Made by a program: the position numbers and the translations under genes
In this document: positions 1-10,651 of the stretch, piece by piece
Numbering within the stretch: the stretch's first letter is position 1
Layout: each line of letters begins with the position of its first letter
DNA from: Microbacterium sp.
Lineage (GTDB): Bacteria > Actinomycetota > Actinomycetes > Actinomycetales > Microbacteriaceae
Direction: 5' to 3'
Assembly: GCF_017305435.1 (NCBI RefSeq)
Contig: NZ_JAFKIP010000003.1
Span: forward strand, 310,001-374,000
Length of the DNA: 64,000 bases
The notes under the pieces: generated by a model
What the model saw: the letters and a program-made list of their open reading frames with translations, nothing else
Told to the model about the DNA's origin: nothing
The model's database searches: none

Positions 1-406
1 GCAGCTGCCGCAGATCGATCGAGGTCCCCGTGAAGGTGATCGCCGGGTGCACGGCGAGCGGGATGGCGCCGCGGGATGCCGCCGGCGCGAGCACCCCGGT
101 GCCGTGCGCCGCGGACGTGTGCAGCACGAGCTGGCCCGGCTGCCATGCACCGAGCTCGGCGAGACCCGCCACGAGTCCCGCGAGCTCGGCCGTCGGGACG
201 GCGAGGATCACGAGCTCGCTGCGGCGGACGATCTCGTCGGCGGCGAGGACGGGCACTCCGGGAAGGACGGCCTCGACGCGATCGGGGTCGGAGCCGGCGG
301 TGATCCCGGTGAGGGCGTGCCCCGCACCCGCGAGCGCCGCGCCGATCACGGGGCCCACACGGCCCGCACCGACGAGCCCGACGCCGAGACGGCTCGCCTG
401 ACTCAC
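1..406 (-). CDS. Rossmann-like / DUF2520 oxidoreductase, 3' part missing
   Basis: Only the N-terminal ~135 codons lie in the window; the gene runs off the left edge. The product opens with a dinucleotide-binding glycine motif (GAGRVG, about residue 11) followed by a strand ending in VILAVP and the segment LVLHTSAAHG, as in Rossmann-like/DUF2520 proteins, which resemble NADP-dependent dehydrogenases of unknown substrate. The GTG start overlaps the stop of the upstream PH-domain gene by 4 bp, so it is the last visible member of the run that begins with folE. In many actinobacteria this family sits just before panC, which would then be outside the window (inference). Confidence 0.75.
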   Translation of the reverse strand, partial: MSQASRLGVGLVGAGRVGPVIGAALAGAGHALTGITAGSDPDRVEAVLPGVPVLAADEIVRRSELVILAVPTAELAGLVAGLAELGAWQPGQLVLHTSAAHGTGVLAPAASRGAIPLAVHPAITFTGTSIDLRQL

Positions 407-2115
407 GAGAGCTCCTCCCGTGCGTGCTCGTCGGCCGAACCAGAGCCGGCCGGGCCGGAGTCGGCGGGGCCGGACGGCACCTCGGCATCCACCGCGCTCC
501 ACCGGTGCGAGCGGTCGGCCGCGGAGGCCGCGACGACGGCATCCGCCGTGCGCTCCCAGACGGCCAGCGCGGCGTCGCGATCGATCACGCCGAGCGTGCC
601 CGACACGGGGCCGAGGACCGTATGCCCCGTGAGATTGGCGAGCCGCAACGGGCGATCGACCGGGCCCTGACTGATCCGCACCGACTGCAGGCGCGCGAGC
701 GGCAGGATCACGAGCGCCCGCCGCAGCACACCGTGCCGGAGGAGGAGCGCCTGCGGAGCGAGCAGGGCGCCGTTGCGCCGCCACGACAGCGGACGCAGCC
801 AGCGCGCGCGGCGCGGCGTCGTCGCGAACGGGTCATCGCTCCGCCGCGAAGACCCGAGGAGCCCGTGTGCGAACAGCCCCGCCACCTCCTCGTCCGAGAG
901 CCCGGGCAGGAGGAGGCGCAGCACGCGCTCGACGTCGGCGGGGGTGCCGACCGGCAGCACCTCGGCGAGCTGCAGGGACTGCGCGTCGTTCGCCGACCGA
1001 CCGGACAGCCGGTTGACGCGGATCGCCCACCAGCCGAACCGCCGCCACAGCACCGGCTGGTAGACCTCGACGGCGTGCACGCGCCCGGGTGGCAGCGTCT
1101 CGGTGACCGTCGTGAAGAGGCCGAACGTGACGCGCACGCCCGCGTGCGTCGGTGCGATCGAGTAGCGCAGCGACCGGGTGATCCGCCGGAACCAGTACGC
1201 CCCGAAACCGAGCAGCGAAGGCACGATCGCGAACAGCACCCACGGCGTCCCCACGATCGCTCCGACGATCAGCGCGATGATCAGCGCGAGGAGCCACAGC
1301 GTCGAGCCGGAGAGCAGATGCGCGGCGATGAGCCGCCCCGGCGGGATGTGCACGACGGATGCCGGTTCGAGGTCGTCCGCGGCATCCACGCCGTCGATGA
1401 GGCCCGACAGCCCCGCCGTCACGACACCGGCGGCGGCCCGGGTGCGGCCGGTGGCGCCGCCCGCACGCGCTTCGGCGGCGCGGGCCTCGGCCAGCCGACG
1501 GCCCGACGCGAGGCGCAGGATGTCTGCGCGGACTGCCTCCGCGTTGGCGGTGGAGAGGTACTCGAGCTTGACCCCGGCATCCGCCCCCGCGCCGACGACC
1601 TCGAGCTTGGCGGCTCCCAGCAGACGAGCGACCATCGGGCGCGTCAGGTTGACGCCCTGCACGCGGTCGAGCGGCGCACGGCGGTGCGTGCGGAAGAACA
1701 CCCCCGAGCGCACCTCGACGTCGTCGCCCGTGATGCGGAAGGTGTGGAAGCGCCACGACAGCCAGAAGATGCCGAAGAGGAGGAGCAGGATGCCGAGGAC
1801 GACGAGCCCCGCGACGAGGAGCAGGTTGTTCGTGACGACGTAGTCGACCGGGTCCTGCTGGTAGCTCTCCCAGTCGTCGAATCCGGGAAGGAGCCACGCG
1901 ACGATGCGATCGCGGAGGTTCGCGATGACGAACCCGGTGACGACGATGAGGAAGAGCCCGCCGCGCAGGACGGGCGTCAGCGGATGCAGTCGATGCCACT
2001 CGCCGTCGCTCAGCGGCGAGCGGACGTCGGCGACGGCGCGGGGCGAAAGCGGAGCAGCCGGCTCGGCAGGCGCGGCTGCCTCCCCCGCGCCGACGGGCGT
2101 CGCCGGGTCGCTCAC
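403..2115 (-). CDS. PH domain-containing membrane protein, YdbT-like (three bPH_2 modules)
   Basis: A 570-aa protein with hydrophobic pairs near residues 55-75, 100-125 and 270-320, each followed by a bacterial PH-like (bPH_2, formerly DUF304) module; the first contains FRITGDDVEVRSGVFF and the middle one ATPTHAG-like sequence after a second TM pair. This is the layout of YdbT proteins, which in Bacillus act with YdbS; the molecular role is poorly known. The GTG start at 2115 overlaps the stop of the YdbS-like gene by 4 bp (GTGA), so a YdbS-YdbT pair is translated together. The C-terminal 30 residues are low-complexity (Gly/Ser/Pro/Asp). Confidence 0.82.
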   Translation of the reverse strand: MSDPATPVGAGEAAAPAEPAAPLSPRAVADVRSPLSDGEWHRLHPLTPVLRGGLFLIVVTGFVIANLRDRIVAWLLPGFDDWESYQQDPVDYVVTNNLLLVAGLVVLGILLLLFGIFWLSWRFHTFRITGDDVEVRSGVFFRTHRRAPLDRVQGVNLTRPMVARLLGAAKLEVVGAGADAGVKLEYLSTANAEAVRADILRLASGRRLAEARAAEARAGGATGRTRAAAGVVTAGLSGLIDGVDAADDLEPASVVHIPPGRLIAAHLLSGSTLWLLALIIALIVGAIVGTPWVLFAIVPSLLGFGAYWFRRITRSLRYSIAPTHAGVRVTFGLFTTVTETLPPGRVHAVEVYQPVLWRRFGWWAIRVNRLSGRSANDAQSLQLAEVLPVGTPADVERVLRLLLPGLSDEEVAGLFAHGLLGSSRRSDDPFATTPRRARWLRPLSWRRNGALLAPQALLLRHGVLRRALVILPLARLQSVRISQGPVDRPLRLANLTGHTVLGPVSGTLGVIDRDAALAVWERTADAVVAASAADRSHRWSAVDAEVPSGPADSGPAGSGSADEHAREELS

Positions 2116-2720
2116 AGCCCCGTCCGACGGGTCTCGGCGACGGCGATGAGGGTGTCCCGGAGGCTCTCCGCGGCCTCCTGGCTGAGCCCCGGGATCGTGA
2201 CGCCGGTCGCGGCGGCCGCCGTGACGAGCTTGAGCTGCGCGATGCCGAAGCCGCGGTCGAGCGGCCCGTGCGTGATGTCGACGAGCTGCATCCGCCCGTA
2301 GGGGACGGCGACCATCCGCTGCCACAGGATGCCGCGGCGGAACACGAGATCGTCGGCCCGCAGCTGGTAGCCGTACGCGCGCGCCTGGCGCGGCAGGATG
2401 ACGAGGGTCCACACGGTGATGAGGATCACGACGCCGGCGGGGATCCACACCCACGTCTGGTGCAGGACGAGCGCGAGGACGAGTGCGACGGCGACGACGA
2501 GCGCGAGGAAGGCACCCGTCGAGATCAGCTGCACCGTGACATACCGGCGCGAGATCTGGTGCCACACCCCGTCGCCGACCGCGAGCCGCAGCGGCAGTCG
2601 CGCGGCGCCGCGCGGCTCGAGGAGCGCGTCGTAGGTGTCGATGTCGAGAGCGGATCCGACCGGATCAGTCGTGATGGGAGAGTCCGAGTCCGGGCTCTGG
2701 GGGGCCGGGCTGTTCGTCAT
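2112..2720 (-). CDS. PH domain-containing membrane protein, YdbS-like
   Basis: A 202-aa protein with two adjacent TM segments (about residues 62-110) and one bPH_2 module after them (YGYQLRADDLVFRRGILW, then VPYGRMQLVDI). It pairs with the YdbT-like gene that follows with a 4-bp overlap. Its ATG lies 56 bp inside the 3' end of the DUF3180 gene, an unusually long overlap, but a good Shine-Dalgarno sequence (GGAAGGA, about 6 nt upstream) supports this start. Function beyond membrane association is not known. Confidence 0.82.
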   Translation of the reverse strand: MTNSPAPQSPDSDSPITTDPVGSALDIDTYDALLEPRGAARLPLRLAVGDGVWHQISRRYVTVQLISTGAFLALVVAVALVLALVLHQTWVWIPAGVVILITVWTLVILPRQARAYGYQLRADDLVFRRGILWQRMVAVPYGRMQLVDITHGPLDRGFGIAQLKLVTAAAATGVTIPGLSQEAAESLRDTLIAVAETRRTGL

Positions 2721-3156
2721 CGTCGTCCTTCCGGATGGTGCACAGATGCTCGGCGACGAGGGCCGCCACGAGCAGCACCGCGGCGGCGACGAGGGTCGCC
2801 GCGACCGTCACCACCGAGCCTACGGGGGTCACCGGCCGCGTGAGCAGGAATACGAGAAGGCCCACCGCGATGCCCCCGATGACGGCGCCCACGATGCTCG
2901 AGGCCTTCGCGAGCATCGCGACACGCACGGCGCGGAACGGGTCGACCGGTCGCGGATCGGCGCCCGTGACCGAGCGGCGGATCGGCAGGGCGAGGGCGAT
3001 GTCGGCGGCCCCGAGGAGGATGAGGAGCACGGGGAGGAGGAGCGACGGCGTGAAGGTCGCCCGTCCGGCGCCCGTGAGCAGCTGATCGACGAGGAAGCCG
3101 ACGACGGCGCCGACGACAGCCGCGACGACGAGCACGCCCGTGCCGGTGCGCTTCAC
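2665..3156 (-). CDS. DUF3180 membrane protein
   Basis: A 163-aa protein with four hydrophobic segments (about residues 7-27, 37-55, 83-105 and 112-138) and a short acidic C-terminal tail (KDDDDEQPG). Size, topology and position directly after folK match the actinobacterial DUF3180 family, a membrane protein of unknown role that regularly follows the folate genes. The GTG start overlaps the folK stop by 4 bp. Function is unknown. Confidence 0.82.
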   Translation of the reverse strand: MKRTGTGVLVVAAVVGAVVGFLVDQLLTGAGRATFTPSLLLPVLLILLGAADIALALPIRRSVTGADPRPVDPFRAVRVAMLAKASSIVGAVIGGIAVGLLVFLLTRPVTPVGSVVTVAATLVAAAVLLVAALVAEHLCTIRKDDDDEQPGPPEPGLGLSHHD

Positions 3157-3725
3157 GCTCGCCCTCCCGTCTGCTCGTTCGCGTCGCCGGCTGCCCCGCG
3201 GCCTCGCAGCGCCGCCAGCAGCTCGTCCACGCGGCCAGCGCCCGGCAGCACGGCATCCGGGTCGACGACGAGCCACGGGCCCAGCACGAAGTCGCGCTCG
3301 GCGGCGCGCGGATGCGGCAGCAGGAGCGCGGGGTCGGCGCTGCGCACGTCGCCGTACGCGATGAGGTCGAGATCGAGCGTGCGATCACCCCAGCGCTCGC
3401 GCCGCTCACGGCCGTGCCGCGCCTCGATCGCATGCAGGTAGGAGAGCAGCACGCTCGGCGCGAGGCGCGTCGTCACGAGGGCGACCGTGTTGAGGTAGGC
3501 GGGGGCCTCGGCATCCGGGCCGTCGGGCTTCACCGCGACGGACTCGACGGGCGCCGCAGCGCGCACCTCGGTCGTCAGCGGCATCCGTCCGAGATCGCGG
3601 AGCGCCTCGTCGATCGTCGCGGCGCGATCGCCGAGGTTCGCCCCCAGGGCGACGACGGCGACGGTCTCGGGGCGCGTCGACGCGTGCGCATCGCCCTGGT
3701 AGCCCTGCGCGAGTCGGCGGTTCAT
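3153..3725 (-). CDS. folK: 2-amino-4-hydroxy-6-hydroxymethyldihydropteridine diphosphokinase
   Basis: HPPK transfers pyrophosphate from ATP to 6-hydroxymethyl-7,8-dihydropterin, the step before dihydropteroate synthase. The 190-aa product has the family landmarks: ALGANLGDR near residue 26, the pterin/ATP-binding stretch RWGDRTLDLDLI around residue 120 with its Asp pair, and LLPHPRAAERDFVL after it. It has about 20 extra N-terminal residues before the first strand. It overlaps folB by 4 bp upstream and DUF3180 by 4 bp downstream, so it is a central operon gene. Confidence 0.95.
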   Translation of the reverse strand: MNRRLAQGYQGDAHASTRPETVAVVALGANLGDRAATIDEALRDLGRMPLTTEVRAAAPVESVAVKPDGPDAEAPAYLNTVALVTTRLAPSVLLSYLHAIEARHGRERRERWGDRTLDLDLIAYGDVRSADPALLLPHPRAAERDFVLGPWLVVDPDAVLPGAGRVDELLAALRGRGAAGDANEQTGGRA

Positions 3726-4126
3726 CGGCCCTCTCCCGTCCGGACGCTCGGAGCGGCGTCGGTGCGCGCGCGGCGGATCGTCACCGCGACGTCGCCGAAG
3801 GGCACCGCGATGGGCGCCTGCGGCTTGTGCACCGTGATCGTCACCCTGCGCACCGCGTCGCGGGCGAGCAGGTCATCGGCGAGGCGTGCCGCGAGCGTCT
3901 CGAGGAGGTTGACGGGCTCCCCCGCGACGAGCGCGACGATGCGTTCGGCGACCTCGCCGTAGTGGATCGTGTCGGCGACGTCGTCGGATGCCGCCGCGCG
4001 CGCCGTACTCAGGTACATCGTCGCGTCGACGACGAACTCCTGACCCTCCCGGCGCTCGTCGGGGTAGACGCCGTGGTAGCCGAAGGCGCGCACGCCGGTG
4101 AGTGTGATCTCGTCCAGAACGTCCAT
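3722..4126 (-). CDS. folB: Dihydroneopterin aldolase
   Basis: FolB cleaves 7,8-dihydroneopterin to 6-hydroxymethyl-7,8-dihydropterin and glycolaldehyde. The 134-aa product shows the typical opening ITLTGVRAFGYHGVYPDER, the strand EFVVDATMYL, the Glu in NLLETLAARLADDLL and the terminal VTVHKPQAPI-type strand carrying the conserved Lys. I chose the ATG at 4126, preceded by GGGAGGAG, instead of longer in-frame starts that would overlap folP deeply. Its stop overlaps the folK start by 4 bp. Confidence 0.94.
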   Translation of the reverse strand: MDVLDEITLTGVRAFGYHGVYPDERREGQEFVVDATMYLSTARAAASDDVADTIHYGEVAERIVALVAGEPVNLLETLAARLADDLLARDAVRRVTITVHKPQAPIAVPFGDVAVTIRRARTDAAPSVRTGEGR

Positions 4127-4127
4127 C

Positions 4128-4940
4128 TCAGGCTCCTCCCCGTTCCCACGCCCGCGCGACGGCGAGCGCGTCGCGCGTCGCAGCGACGTCGTGCACGCGC
4201 ACCGCCCATGCTCCGGCGCGGGCCGCGAGCACACTCGTCACCGCGGTCGCGAGGTCGCGACGGGCCTCGGTGACCTCTGCCGGCACGCCGGTCGCGAGCA
4301 GCTCGGCGAGGAACCTCTTGCGGCTCGTGCCGACGAGCACGCGCGGCCCGATCGCGACGATCCTCTCGAGGCCGCGGAGCGTCTGCCAGTTCTGGTCGCC
4401 GCGCTTGCCGAACCCGATGCCCGGATCGAGGATCACCCGGTCGGGCGAGATCCCCGCCCGACCGGCGGCAGCCATGCGCTCCTCGAGCTCGGCGGCGAGC
4501 TCGGCCTCGACATCGCCGTACTCCGCCTGGGCGTACATGTCGTCCGAAGGGCCCCGCCAGTGCTGCAGCACGACATCGGCGCCGGATGCCGCGACAGCGG
4601 CGAGCATCCCGGGGTCTGCGAGCCCGCCCGACACGTCGTTGACGATGCGCGCCCCGGCATCCACCGCGGCGATCGCCGTCGAGGCGTTCATCGTGTCGAC
4701 GCTCACGATCGCGCCGTCGCCGGCGAGCGCCGCGATGACGGGCAGGACCCGTTCGCTTTCGCGAAGGGGATCGATGCGCTGCGCGCCCGGCCGGGTCGAC
4801 TCGCCGCCGACGTCGAGGAGGTCCGCTCCGGCCGCGCGGAGCGCCCGCCCGTGGGCGATCGCGGCCTCCGCGTCGAGGTAGCGTCCCCCGTCGCTGAAGG
4901 AGTCCGGAGTGACGTTGACGATGCCCATCACGAGGGTCAT
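4128..4940 (-). CDS. folP: Dihydropteroate synthase
   Basis: FolP condenses 6-hydroxymethyl-dihydropterin pyrophosphate with p-aminobenzoate; it is the sulfonamide target. The 270-aa TIM-barrel shows VNVTPDSFSDGG at the N-terminus, DVGGESTRPGA, DPGIGFGK and LVGTSRKRFL, all canonical. The ATG at 4940 lies 1 bp after the folE stop; a GTG six codons upstream would overlap folE by 17 bp and is less likely. It is followed by folB at once, consistent with one folate transcript. Confidence 0.95.
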   Translation of the reverse strand: MTLVMGIVNVTPDSFSDGGRYLDAEAAIAHGRALRAAGADLLDVGGESTRPGAQRIDPLRESERVLPVIAALAGDGAIVSVDTMNASTAIAAVDAGARIVNDVSGGLADPGMLAAVAASGADVVLQHWRGPSDDMYAQAEYGDVEAELAAELEERMAAAGRAGISPDRVILDPGIGFGKRGDQNWQTLRGLERIVAIGPRVLVGTSRKRFLAELLATGVPAEVTEARRDLATAVTSVLAARAGAWAVRVHDVAATRDALAVARAWERGGA

Positions 4941-4941
4941 C

Positions 4942-5541
4942 TCAGCGCCCCGCTTCACTCACGCCGGCCACCAGCATCATGATCTCGGCGCGGGCGGCGG
5001 GCTCCGCGAGATCGCCGCGGGCCGCGATCGTGACCGTCGCAGCATCCGGCTGGCGGCCGCCGCGCATCGTGACGCATTCGTGGCGTGCGTCGAGGACGAC
5101 CACGACCCCGCGCGCATCGAGAGCGCCGGCGATCGTGTCGGCGATCTGCTCGCCGAGCCGCTCCTGCACCTGGGGGCGCGCGGCGAGGATCTCGACGACC
5201 TTCGGCAGCGCCCCGAGCCCGACGACCTGCTCGCCCGGCAGATACGCGATGTGCGCGCGCCCGGCGAACGGCAGCAGATGGTGCTCGCAGACCGAGCGGA
5301 ACCGGATGTCGCGCAGCAGGACGGCACCCGACGGGAGCGTGTCGGGGGCGGGCCCGCGCGAGACCGAGATCGTGTGCGCGAGGGGGGCCGCGGCATCCTC
5401 GCCGACGCCGGCGAAGAACTCCGCGTACGCGTCGGCGACGCGCTGCGGGGTCGCCTTCAGCCCCGGGCGATGGGGATCCTCTCCGATCGCCGCGAGGATC
5501 TCGCGCACCGCGGCGGCGACGCGTTCTCGATCGACAGGCAC
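4942..5541 (-). CDS. folE: GTP cyclohydrolase I
   Basis: GTP cyclohydrolase I converts GTP to 7,8-dihydroneopterin triphosphate, the entry to folate synthesis. The 199-aa product carries the zinc ligands in SVCEHHLLPF (Cys85, His88) and HECVTMRG (Cys156), and the usual GLKATPQRVADAY near residue 28. The GTG start at 5541 is 7 bp after a TAGGCT hexamer lying between ftsH and folE, so folE may have its own, possibly leaderless, promoter and head the folE-P-B-K operon. Confidence 0.95.
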   Translation of the reverse strand: MPVDRERVAAAVREILAAIGEDPHRPGLKATPQRVADAYAEFFAGVGEDAAAPLAHTISVSRGPAPDTLPSGAVLLRDIRFRSVCEHHLLPFAGRAHIAYLPGEQVVGLGALPKVVEILAARPQVQERLGEQIADTIAGALDARGVVVVLDARHECVTMRGGRQPDAATVTIAARGDLAEPAARAEIMMLVAGVSEAGR

Positions 5542-5548
5542 TTTTCCG

Positions 5549-5554
5549 AGCCTA
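5549..5554 (-). promoter_or_regulatory. Putative -10 of folE (TAGGCT)
   Basis: A TAGGCT hexamer ends 7 bp before the folE GTG, in the short gap after the ftsH stop. No clear -35 was seen. Confidence 0.45.
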
Positions 5555-5567
5555 GGCGGTCGGGCCC

Positions 5568-7583
<2,016 letters not shown>

Positions 7584-7647
7584 GGTCCGCTCAGGCTACC
7601 CCGCGCTCACTATGGCGTGACTGTGCATTCGCCCACGGCGGAATGGG

Positions 7648-8199
<552 letters not shown>

Positions 8200-8205
8200 G
8201 CATCG

Positions 8206-8211
8206 ATTCTA
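8206..8211 (-). promoter_or_regulatory. Putative leaderless -10 of hpt (TAGAAT)
   Basis: TAGAAT lies exactly 6 bp before the hpt ATG on the minus strand, so transcription would begin at or beside the start codon. Confidence 0.5.
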
Positions 8212-8247
8212 GGCATTCGGCACTGCCGCCGACGGAGCGGGCGGCAA

Positions 8248-8253
8248 TAGGCT
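8248..8253 (+). promoter_or_regulatory. Putative -10 of the DUF937 gene (TAGGCT)
   Basis: TAGGCT lies 47 bp before the ATG; the implied 5' leader contains GGAGGGAG as ribosome-binding site. It is divergent from the hpt promoter. Confidence 0.4.
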
Positions 8254-8300
8254 GGCGCTGTTCGGGCGATGGTGCCCGGCACGAGCGGAGGGAGCCGGCC

Positions 8301-8846
8301 ATGGCTGGACTCGATGACATTCTCGCTGCACTGCCGATCGACGAGATCGCGTCGAAGCTCGGCGTCGACCCGGCGACCGCGAAGGAAGCGGTGACGCAGG
8401 GCGGCGGCGCGATCCTGAGCGGTCTGCAGCAGAACGCGGCGACGGCCGGCGGCTCGGCGGCGATCGAAGCCGCCCTCGGCAAGCACGCCGATGCGACGGT
8501 CCCGGCATCCGTCGACGATGTCGACACCGCCGACGGTCAGAAGATCCTGCAGCACGTCTTCGGCGGCAAGGAGCAGGAGGTCGCGCAGACGCTCACGCAG
8601 GACACCCAGACCGCCGGGATCGACTTCGGAAAGCTCCTGCCGATGCTCGCGCCGGTCGTGATGGGCATGCTGGCTTCCGGACAGAAGTCCCAGCAGTCGG
8701 GCGCGGCGCAGGACGCTCAGGGGTCCGGCGGCGGGATCGGCGACCTCATCGGCGGGCTGCTGGGCGGCGGGGCATCGCCCAAGGCCGGGGGCGGCTTCGA
8801 CATCGGCGGACTGCTCGGGGGCCTCCTCGGCGGCAACAACAAGTAG
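8301..8846 (+). CDS. DUF937 domain-containing protein
   Basis: A 181-aa protein with a DUF937-type start (LDDILAALPIDEIASKLGVD), a central helical part containing QKILQHVFGGKEQEV, and a Gly-rich C-terminal half (GGLLGGLLGGNNK at the very end). No signal peptide or catalytic motif is visible. The family is of unknown function. A strong ribosome-binding site (GGAGGGAG) sits before the ATG. It stands alone between hpt and tilS, divergent from the former and convergent with the latter. Confidence 0.8.
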   Translation: MAGLDDILAALPIDEIASKLGVDPATAKEAVTQGGGAILSGLQQNAATAGGSAAIEAALGKHADATVPASVDDVDTADGQKILQHVFGGKEQEVAQTLTQDTQTAGIDFGKLLPMLAPVVMGMLASGQKSQQSGAAQDAQGSGGGIGDLIGGLLGGGASPKAGGGFDIGGLLGGLLGGNNK

Positions 8847-8866
8847 GGGCCGCACGCCCACAGTCG

Positions 8867-9871
8867 TCAGGACGCGGTGAAGGCGAGGCGCGCGCCGATG
8901 CGCTGCGCGCGGCATCCGGGCAGGTCGATGGGGCCCTGTCCGCGCCAGTCGGTGACCAGACGCGCCACCTCGAGGGTCTGACTGCGCGTCAACGAGACTC
9001 CGAACTCGCTGGCCACGACGTGCCGGATGATGCGGTGGCGGAGGGCCGGAGGGTTGGCGGCGAGTGCCGGCACCGAGATCGCGATGCCCGCTTCGACGTG
9101 CTCGACGATGTCCTCGATGGTCTCGTCGATCATGTCGGCGAAGGCCGCGGCATCCTCGCGCAGCTGGTCGCTCGTCCGGGCGAGGGCGTCGGCGATGCCG
9201 GGGCCGAGTTCCGCCTCGAGGACCGGCATGACGTCCTGACGGATGCGGACGCGCAGGAAGCGGCGGTCGAGGTTGTGCGGATCCTCCCAGACGGGGAGCC
9301 CCTGCGCGGCGCATGCGGCGCGGGTGATCGCGCGGTGCACCCCGAGCAGGGGGCGGAGGATGCGGGTGCCTTCCTCGATGCGGTCGGGTTCCATGCCGCC
9401 GAGGCTCGCCGCGCCCGACCCGCGGGCGAGGCCGATCAGCACGGTCTCGGCCTGATCGTCGAGCGTGTGAGCGAGAAGGAGCGCGACGGCGCCCGCGTCG
9501 CGGGCGGCGTCCAGGAGCGCGGCGCGGCGGGCATCGCGGGCGGCGGCCTCCGGCCCGCCGCCCTCCGTGGGCGGCGCGACCTGGACGCGCACGGCGTGCG
9601 CGTCCAGCCCCAGCTGGTGCGCCGCGGCGACGGCGCGGGCGGCGACGGTGTCCGACCCGGGCTGCAGGCCGTGGTCGATGACGACGGCGCGTGCGGCGAG
9701 ACCCGCCTTCGGGGCCTCGAACGCGACCGCCGCGGCGAGCGCGAGGGAGTCGGCCCCGCCGGAAAGGCCCACGAGGATCGGCCCGTCGACCGTAGCGAGC
9801 GCTCCGCGCACGGCACGGCGGATCTCGGCGGTGGCGGGGTCGAGGCTCGGGCGCGGGTCAGGTGCATCCAC
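8867..9871 (-). CDS. tilS: tRNA(Ile)-lysidine synthase
   Basis: TilS modifies the CAU anticodon wobble cytidine of tRNA-Ile2 to lysidine, changing decoding from AUG to AUA. The 334-aa product has the N-type ATP pyrophosphatase P-loop LVGLSGGADSLAL (about residue 34-46), LLLAHTLDDQAETVL and RILRPLLGVHR; it ends with a short C-terminal domain, as in other actinobacterial TilS. The GTG start lies 6 bp after TAGCGT. An internal repeat-rich palindrome separates it from the divergent ppa gene. Confidence 0.94.
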   Translation of the reverse strand: MDAPDPRPSLDPATAEIRRAVRGALATVDGPILVGLSGGADSLALAAAVAFEAPKAGLAARAVVIDHGLQPGSDTVAARAVAAAHQLGLDAHAVRVQVAPPTEGGGPEAAARDARRAALLDAARDAGAVALLLAHTLDDQAETVLIGLARGSGAASLGGMEPDRIEEGTRILRPLLGVHRAITRAACAAQGLPVWEDPHNLDRRFLRVRIRQDVMPVLEAELGPGIADALARTSDQLREDAAAFADMIDETIEDIVEHVEAGIAISVPALAANPPALRHRIIRHVVASEFGVSLTRSQTLEVARLVTDWRGQGPIDLPGCRAQRIGARLAFTAS

Positions 9872-9877
9872 ACCCCC

Positions 9878-9883
9878 ACGCTA
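9878..9883 (-). promoter_or_regulatory. Putative leaderless -10 of tilS (TAGCGT)
   Basis: TAGCGT is exactly 6 bp before the GTG start of tilS, the spacing seen for many genes here. Confidence 0.45.
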
Positions 9884-9899
9884 TCCCCCTGCCCCGTTC

Positions 9900-9989
9900 G
9901 CAATTCAGTCTCCCCGCGTGCGCGCGAGCGGCTGAACCCCGGAATGACGGGCGTCGAGCGACGCCCCGAGCGCGGGCAGACTGAATACG
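9900..9989. repeat. Palindromic repeat family C, copy 1 (tilS/ppa intergenic)
   Basis: Left arm 9900-9918 (GCAATTCAGTCTCCCCGCG) and right arm 9971-9989 (CGCGGGCAGACTGAATACG) are inverted copies; a second internal dyad (GGGCGTCG/CGACGCCC) lies at about 9949-9966. The right arm and the bases after it match, inverted, the left arm of copy 2 at 34331 over a 17-bp identical core (CGTACCGTATTCAGTCT), which shows that it is a dispersed repeat and not only a local hairpin. It lies between divergent genes. Confidence 0.75.
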
Positions 9990-10009
9990 GTACGCCGGGC
10001 CCGCGCGAC

Positions 10010-10015
10010 TAGGCT
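10010..10015 (+). promoter_or_regulatory. Putative -10 of ppa (TAGGCT)
   Basis: TAGGCT lies 38 bp before the ppa ATG; the leader carries GAAGGAG as ribosome-binding site. Confidence 0.45.
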
Positions 10016-10053
10016 GGACCCGGCCATCCCAGACCTTCCGAAGGAGCACCAGC

Positions 10054-10587
10054 ATGGGCGCATACGACGCCGTCATCGAGATCCCGCGCGGTAGCCGCGT
10101 CAAGTACGAGGTCGACCACGGCACCGGCCGGGTGTTCCTCGATCGCGTCCTGTTCACCCCGATGGGCTACCCCGCCAACTACGGCTTCTTCGAGGACACG
10201 CTCGGCGAGGACGGCGACCCGCTCGACGTGCTGCTGCTGCTCGACCGCGATCTCTACCCGGGCGTCATGGCCAAGGTGCGCCCCGTCGCCGTGCTGAAGA
10301 TGCTCGACGAAGCCGGCGGTGACGACAAGGTCGTGGCCGTGCTTGCGAAGGACCCGCGCTGGGACCACGTCCAGGACGTCGACGACCTCGACGAGTGGAC
10401 CAAGGGCGAGATCGGCCACTTCTTCGAGCACTACAAGGACCTCGAGCCGAACAAGTGGGTCAAGGTCGACCAGTGGGCGGATGCCGCCGAGGCCGAGCGC
10501 CTCGTCGCCGAGGCCTTCCAGCGCTTCCAGGACGAGGGCGCGCAGACCGCCACGCAGGGCGAGGGGCACGCGCCGAAGACCATCTGA
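10054..10587 (+). CDS. ppa: Inorganic pyrophosphatase (family I)
   Basis: Hydrolyses pyrophosphate to phosphate, pulling biosynthetic reactions forward. The 177-aa product is a soluble family I enzyme: PRGSRVKYEVDH with the Lys/Glu pair, YPANYGFFEDT, the Asp-rich signature DGDPLDVL (about residue 50-57), and KDPRWDHVQD further on. It has a 20-residue tail past the usual end. A GAAGGAG ribosome-binding site precedes the ATG and a strong hairpin follows the stop. Confidence 0.96.
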   Translation: MGAYDAVIEIPRGSRVKYEVDHGTGRVFLDRVLFTPMGYPANYGFFEDTLGEDGDPLDVLLLLDRDLYPGVMAKVRPVAVLKMLDEAGGDDKVVAVLAKDPRWDHVQDVDDLDEWTKGEIGHFFEHYKDLEPNKWVKVDQWADAAEAERLVAEAFQRFQDEGAQTATQGEGHAPKTI

Positions 10588-10600
10588 CCGGTTCAGCCGG

Positions 10601-10630
10601 GAAGAGCGGATGCCTCGGCATCCGCTCTTC
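10601..10630. terminator. Bidirectional terminator hairpin between ppa and the M23 gene
   Basis: Arms GAAGAGCGGATGCC and GGCATCCGCTCTTC form a 14-bp stem with a tiny loop, between two convergent stop codons (10587 and 10652). There is no long U tract on either side. Confidence 0.75.
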
Positions 10631-10651
10631 TGCGTTCGGGGGCGTCGGACG

